Both the position numbers and the translations under genes were made by a program. The notes beneath the pieces were generated by a model. The model was not told where the DNA came from. It saw only the letters and a list, made by a program, of their open reading frames with translations, and did not search any database. From Cymbomonas tetramitiformis (lineage: Eukaryota; Chlorophyta; Pyramimonadophyceae; Pyramimonadales; Pyramimonadaceae), in NCBI GenBank assembly GCA_001247695.2, contig LGRX02034680.1, forward strand, positions 1 to 58,853: DNA of 58,853 nt. Direction: 5' to 3'. Shown here in pieces: positions 54,101 through 58,853 of this stretch; the first letter of the stretch is position 1; every line of letters starts with the position of its first letter.

Positions 54101-54791
54101 TCTTCATAAGATCTCTTATCATCCATTCTTTACGATCTTTTTGAGACAAGTTCCAAAACATTTCGCGTTGAGCAGCTAAAGCTGATGTGTGAAACAACAA
54201 CGAGCAAAACGATTTGCACTTGCACCGATAAGTTGCAATACTTTCCATGTCTGATTGTGAAAGGTTTCGTTCTTTGATTGATATTTGACTCTTAACTTTG
54301 GGTTTTCTTTTTACTGATGTGTAAACTGCTCGCTCTTTTCCGACCTTAGTTGTTTTCCCATTCAGCACACTTTCACTCTTTTCGTCACCCACGGAATGTG
54401 AACTAAAGCTTGCTTCAAGGCTTTGCGTTATCTCATTGAAGTCAACACTTGTTATCTTTCGCGAACTAGACTCTTGCGTGTTTATTGTGTCATTAGAGTC
54501 CGATGAGCGCTGAGTCGCGCGAGAGTCGCTAGTCTTTTGCAAGTTTGCAGTCATTGGAGTTTCTGCGCTTTTCGAGTGCATTGGCGTTTCAACGCACGGA
54601 AAGCATAATATCTCATCGTCGCAAACTGTTTTGTATAGCGATGAGCGAGGAGCGTTAACTGGCGATGAGCGAAATACGTCTGTTTCTATTTCTATGATAT
54701 CGTCTTCCTTCTGGGTGTAGTATATTGCAGGCTGTGAAAGGTCAATAACTTCGTCGATAGCTTCGTCAGCTATTCGCCAGAACGGCCCCAT
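51190..54791 (-). CDS. gene B: DUF7869-type transposase-like protein (3 exons, intact)
   Basis: Exons on the minus strand are 54791-54042, 53494-53053 and 52967-51190. Donors gaccg|gtaagt and cacg|gtaagc, acceptors tatttacag and tttttttttcag, and phases all match, giving 989 residues without a stop. Exon 1 is Ser-rich and ends with a C-x-C-x3-C motif (YRCKCKSFC). Exon 2 has VCSAFYQKVYKVS and a second Cys cluster (PKCKRFSQCSVC). Exon 3 has the RNase H-like core: IIDGMTQWTTRLPHF (Asp ~446), VQLDNVGTNKS (Asp ~536) and VGHTHENIDQMFSRF (Glu ~574, Asp ~577). The C-terminal domain (MTVNSYAVCFGE…NDVCQFRVKL) is shared with gene A. It fits the uncharacterised DUF7869 family, which I take to be a DDE-like transposase. 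Intron 1 carries a 92-bp palindrome array. Confidence 0.75.
53519..54040. repeat. 92-bp tandem array in intron 1 of gene B, 6 copies
   Basis: ctcattaacctaatgag occurs at 53543, 53636, 53728, 53821, 53915 and 54006 (spacing 91-94). Each is followed by cagttttggcacactttcag and an A-rich tail. The last copy abuts the donor site of exon 1. Confidence 0.95.
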
Positions 54792-55223
54792 CAGAAAAAT
54801 AGTTCAAAAATCTTATGAAGCCAATTTCCGTTAAATGAAAACGACGACAGTTCATTCCGAGTTTCGTCAGGGGCGACAGCCGATGACTTTGAATTTGAAT
54901 ATTACGGTCGGTCATATTAAATTCATCGGATCGATCGACCAAACTTTGTCGAATAACATCACTCTGTACTCAAGTTCCCGGATCGAGTGCAGATGTCATC
55001 AATCGAAATCGAGAACTTGAATGCAGATTCGAGTTCTTTGTCGCGTTCGGCCCGTCCAATAAAATACTTCGATTTGCAATTCTCAGATTTTGATGACGAG
55101 AGAACAAAACTTATTGAAACTCAATAAACTCGACCAGTCTTCCTCACAATTCAAAACCTACTTTGCATAACACCGCTTACAGCTCATCGCCCTTTTTGTT
55201 TTACTTTTTCGTGAATTAAAATA
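54792..55223. promoter_or_regulatory. divergent intergenic region between gene B and the MYND gene
   Basis: This is a 432-bp gap between two oppositely facing ATGs. It is AT-rich, with gatcgatcgac-type short palindromes near 54930. No palindrome cluster like that of the gene A promoter and no ctcattarcctaatgag copy are present. Confidence 0.4.
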
Positions 55224-57197
55224 ATGGCAACTTTGGATCAATTTCGCGCATTAATGAGCGCAGGAAGCATAACACAGATACCCAACAAGCAGTGGTCAGT
55301 TGAGCGCGTACCTTCTTTAGACGGCCATGTGCTGCGAGTAAAAGTTTTTCTCGCAACAGCCGATGGGGAAACAGTTCACAAAAGTTTGCCTATTTTGCCA
55401 GCAAACGCAGATGAGAACCTTCGTATCTTTTTCGCTGGCGCTGCGTCAACCGCCAACGGCAATACCCCGCTGTACGTGCTGGCGGCGTCTGAACGCCCTC
55501 ATGAGTATAGCGCTGTCCGTCTTGACGCTGAAAATATGCTGATTAGCAGCGTGGCGCCTACTTACACAGTGCGCAAGAACAGGCTGGATGAGCTGGTTAC
55601 ACGCTCAGCGTCCAAAGTTCCTGCTGCTGCTTACAGTTCTTTTCTGAATGAAATGTGGCGAAATTCCGAGAACCCAGACTTCTGGAAGTCTGCTGAGATA
55701 TCTGGTGAAGAGTACAGTCTCTTGGACGAATCAATCGATACGGAGATGGGTGGCACCGGAGTACTTCCAACCGCGGTAAGTTCAAAGATTTTTAAAAATC
55801 CTGTGATATTTTGTTTAATTATTTGTCATTTCTATAATTATTAGTGTGTCTTAAAAAACTTGAACAAAAAGCCTCATTAGCCTAATGAGCAGTTTTGCAA
55901 ACTTTCTGGTCTTTAGGTTTTTTTACAGTTTGTATGATAACTATTGTCATTATATGACATGTGTGATTGTTTTACCCGAGAAATTCGATGACTGACCCAA
56001 ACTTGAACAAAAAGCCTCATTAGCCTAATGAGCAGTTTTGCAACCTTTCTGGCCTTTACGATTTTTTTTACAGTTAGTATGATACCTACTGTCATCATAT
56101 GACATGTTTGACTGTTTTACACGAGAAATTCGATGACTGACCCAAACTTGAACAAAAAGCCTCATTAGCCTAATGAGCAGTTTTGCAACCTTTCTGCCCT
56201 TTACGATTTTTTTTACAGTTAGTATGATACCTACTGTCATCATATGACATGTGTGACTGTTTTAACCGAGATATTCGATGACTGACCCAAACTTGAACAA
56301 AAAGCCTCATTAGCCTAATGAGCAGTTTTGCAACCTTTCTGGCCTTTACGATTTTTTTTACAGTTAGTATGATACCAACTGTCATCATATGACATGTGTG
56401 ACTGTTTTACACGAGAAATTCGTTGACTGACCCAAACTTGAACAAAAAGCCTCATTAGCCTAATGAGCAGTTTTGCAACCTTTCTGGCCTTTACGATTTT
56501 TTTTACAGTTAGTATGATACCTACTGTCATCATATGACATGTGTGACTGTTTTACCCGAGAAATTCGATGACTGACCCAAACTTGAACAAAAAGCCTCAT
56601 TAGCCTAATGAGCAGTTTTGCAAACTTTCTGGCCTTTACGTTTTTTTTTACAGTTAGTATGATACCTACTGTCATCATATGACATGTGTGACTGTTTTAC
56701 CCGAGAAATTCGATGACTGACCCAAACTTGAACAAAAAGCCTCATTACTGTAGCCTAATGAGCAGTTTCGCAAACTTTCTGGCCTTTAGGATTTTTTTAC
56801 AGTTAGTATGATACCTACTGTCATCATATGACATGTGTGACTGTTTTACCCGATAAATTCGATGACTGACCAAAAGGTCTCATTAGCTTAATGAGCAGTT
56901 TTTCTTTTTTTCCCTTTACTGCAGGATTCTGGCACAACCGACTTTAATTCACCAGTAAAGCTTTCCAATGGCTGGACCGCATGCTTCACACAATCTGCTG
57001 TTCGGAAGGCAAACAAAGATCGTTTCGGGAAGTCCTCTGTGTCAGCACACCAGTGTCTCTGTATAAATTGTGGTAAACAAGGAGAAAAGCGGTGTGGCGG
57101 CTGTCACCAAGCAGTATACTGTTCCCATGATTGTGCGAAGCAACACTGGAAGTCGAGCCATCGACAGGAATGTAGTAAATCAAAACTAAAGAAGTAG
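55224..57197 (+). CDS. MYND zinc finger protein (2 exons), partner of gene B
   Basis: Exon 1 (55224-55775, 184 codons, donor accgcg|gtaagt) encodes an unrecognised alpha/beta domain (MATLDQFRALMSAG…). Exon 2 (56925-57197, acceptor ctttactgcag) is in the same phase and adds 90 residues, ending at TAG. It carries a complete MYND finger (C-x2-C-x7-C-x2-C-x5-C-x3-C-x8-H-x3-C: CINCGKQGEKRCGGC, then YCSHDC…H…C). MYND fingers bind short proline-containing peptides in chromatin and signalling proteins. The intron (1149 bp) is filled by a 145-bp array. Exon 1 could instead join the exon at 57438 in frame, making the MYND exon an alternative last exon. Confidence 0.75.
55852..56910. repeat. 145-bp tandem array in the MYND gene intron, about 7 copies
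   Basis: ctcattagcctaatgag occurs at 55873, 56016, 56161, 56306, 56451 and 56596, with an interrupted copy at 56741 and a variant at 56879. Spacing is 143-145 bp. Each is followed by cagttttgcaa, a T-run, and tcatcatatgacatgtgtga. Further single copies lie at 57282 and 57374. Confidence 0.95.
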
Positions 57198-57437
57198 GCA
57201 TACAATTACATTGACAACCGTAATTGATCAAGACCGATGTTAAATAAAATATGTACCATTAGCTTGTAATGTAAAATATGTCTCATTAGCTTAATGAGCA
57301 GTTGTGCAAAGTTTCTAACCTTTGTGATTTCCCCTTAACAGTTTATAATGAATATGAGTGTTGTTTCGAATTGCTCATTAACCTAATGAGGTGTTATCTG
57401 TTAGTGACTAACTTTGTACTTTTATATTACAATATAG

Positions 57438-58853
57438 GTACCGTTGACACCTGCAGCAGAAAGCGATCTGGCTGCTAGTCGTGGTCCGGGCGGCTCATTG
57501 TTAGCTTACGGGCCTGGAGAGACAGCGAAGGCGGCCAAAGAACAGAATGCCGAGCAAGCAGCGCAGAACTGGCAGTCCTTGCTCTCTTTGCCGAAACAGC
57601 GGCGTTCAGTAGCTCATTCTAATACGATTCGGTATCAGATTGAGTATAACCACCGGTACCCCAGAGTCGTTGACGCCAAAGACGTCAAGGGGTGTACCTT
57701 CAACATACCTATCCAGTACATTATACAGGCTGAGGACTACGAGCGCATTAGGGATGAGGACCGTGCGCAAGTCATGAACTTGAAAGAGAGCATGGCTTGG
57801 AACCCACACGGTTTTCAGAACACGTCCCTAGTGTACGTTATATGGGCGGAGTCTGGGGAGCACCTCACAACCGCGGAGGACTTTGACCCCAGTAAGGTGT
57901 GGGAATGCGTATATCGTTTCGTGTGCTTCGGGCACCAACATAGCCTCACCGCTCGGCGGGAGCTTCACCAAGAACAACCAGATAACGAAGCTTTTCAGCA
58001 GATCGAGTGCAAATTGTATTTTAATCTACAGTCTGACATGGTCCGTTTTTTGGCTGACGAGCAGAACACCGTCGACCAGAACGTGAAGGGCAAGTCGCAC
58101 CAGCAAATCATAAAATCCATGCGAACGGGCATGCAGGTGATTTCTGAGAAAACAATGTAACTTATCCATCTTTGTCACTTAAAGCTCTTACTTACTTAAA
58201 GTAAAAGAATGTTACTAACCGTAATTTCTCGGCAAACCATGCAGGCATCGAAGGGCCCTCTCCACAAACTCTATTGGCATTGTGGCATCACGGAATGGGA
58301 CGTTCAGGCCCAAGACTGGACGGAGGACGGCCTGGTGAAGCAGTTGGAAAAGCACGATCCCAAGACTTTCAAGCTTCCTGCAAAGAAGAATAGGAAGCAT
58401 GACTACGAGAAGCTGTCGAAGGGGGACTGGGCCAATGTGAACGATTGGGAGCTTTTCGGGGGAGGCGTTGACAATGGCAAATGGTTCCCGGTCTGGTACT
58501 TTTTGACATCGGCTCAGCAGTTGCAGATTAAGGCGGAGGTGTTGCAAATGAATCACATCTCCTACGCCAACGAATACGCAACGAATTGGTCGATGGCTAC
58601 AGTGCGTCAGGAGACTTGGGACCAGATTGTTAGAATCATGCATGCGTACGAATTGCGTATTCTGAAGGGGCAGACTAAGACCCCCACCAAGGGGTCGAGT
58701 AAGAAACGCAAAACCTGGACTCCGGAGAGTGAGATCGTTGACATGACTACCGAGACGTCTGGGGCGGAGGAGGCGTTGAAGGATGTAGGTGTCGACCTCA
58801 AGAAGAAGAAGTCGGGTGGCAAGGCCAGGTCTAGGCGTGTTCCTCGAAGCGCC
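57438..58853 (+). CDS. longer spliced product downstream of the MYND exon, runs off the window
   Basis: The exon 57438-58136 follows a good acceptor (tattacaatatag) with an in-frame stop inside the acceptor and no ATG for over 300 bp, so it must be joined to an upstream exon; 55224-55775 ends in the same phase. It encodes an Ala-rich lead (PLTPAAESDLAA) and an unrecognised globular domain (…QIEYNHRYPRVVDAKDVKG…VYRFVCFGHQHSL…). A short intron (58137-58244, atgcag|gtgatt … ccatgcag) leads in phase to 58245-58853, an open exon rich in Trp (LYWHCGITEWD…WFPVWYFL) and ending in a Lys-rich basic region. If the intron is retained, a stop occurs at 58158-58160. No family was recognised. Confidence 0.6.

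Noticed and set aside
57444..57446. TTG as a start codon for the downstream gene
   Set aside because: A non-ATG start is unlikely in a eukaryote. A good acceptor ends at 57437, just before the frame opens, so splicing explains it better.

Overview
This window looks like nuclear DNA of a eukaryote with a repeat-rich genome. Several genes contain GT-AG introns with phase-matched exons, and there are long non-coding tracts, satellites, nested transposable elements, a tRNA-like unit with Pol III boxes and a Penelope-type reverse transcriptase remnant. No bacterial operon logic, rRNA or CRISPR is visible. The lineage cannot be fixed from sequence alone. A green alga or other protist-grade plant relative would fit the mix of LTR elements, tyrosine-recombinase remnants and a 2OG oxygenase, but that is a guess.

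Layout. (1) 0.6-6 kb: a decayed cut-and-paste transposase C-terminus (minus strand) runs into a satellite of about 422 bp x 8, then a 183-bp repeat sharing one module with it. (2) 7.4-17.1 kb: a stack of nested insertions. A minus-strand gag-like gene is split by an 8.46-kb LTR retrotransposon (254-bp LTRs, 5-bp target duplication). Its own gag is split by a 4.89-kb DNA transposon (13-bp inverted ends, 4-bp target duplication); removing the latter restores the gag frame. (3) 17-43 kb: mostly non-genic DNA with many tandem repeats, two large foldbacks, a tRNA-like unit, a tyrosine recombinase fragment, a possible BRO1-like exon and a Penelope-like reverse transcriptase surrounded by extra partial copies of its own 3' region. 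(4) 43.4-58.85 kb: a gene-dense block.

The gene-dense block is the most interesting part. It holds two large, related minus-strand genes (A, 43399-47192; B, 51190-54791) that look like DUF7869-type, RNase H-like transposases with an N-terminal CxC...C motif and a shared C-terminal domain. Each is head-to-head with a plus-strand gene across a short divergent intergenic region. Gene A carries a complete RING-type gene on the opposite strand inside an intron. Downstream of A's partner, or fused to it, is a 2-oxoglutarate/Fe(II) oxygenase. B's partner has a MYND zinc-finger terminal exon that seems to be an alternative to a longer spliced form running off the window. Introns of B and of its partner, on opposite strands, hold different tandem arrays built around the same 17-bp palindrome. 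I infer one or two large transposon-like units carrying accessory zinc-finger and oxygenase genes. Their ends were not found.
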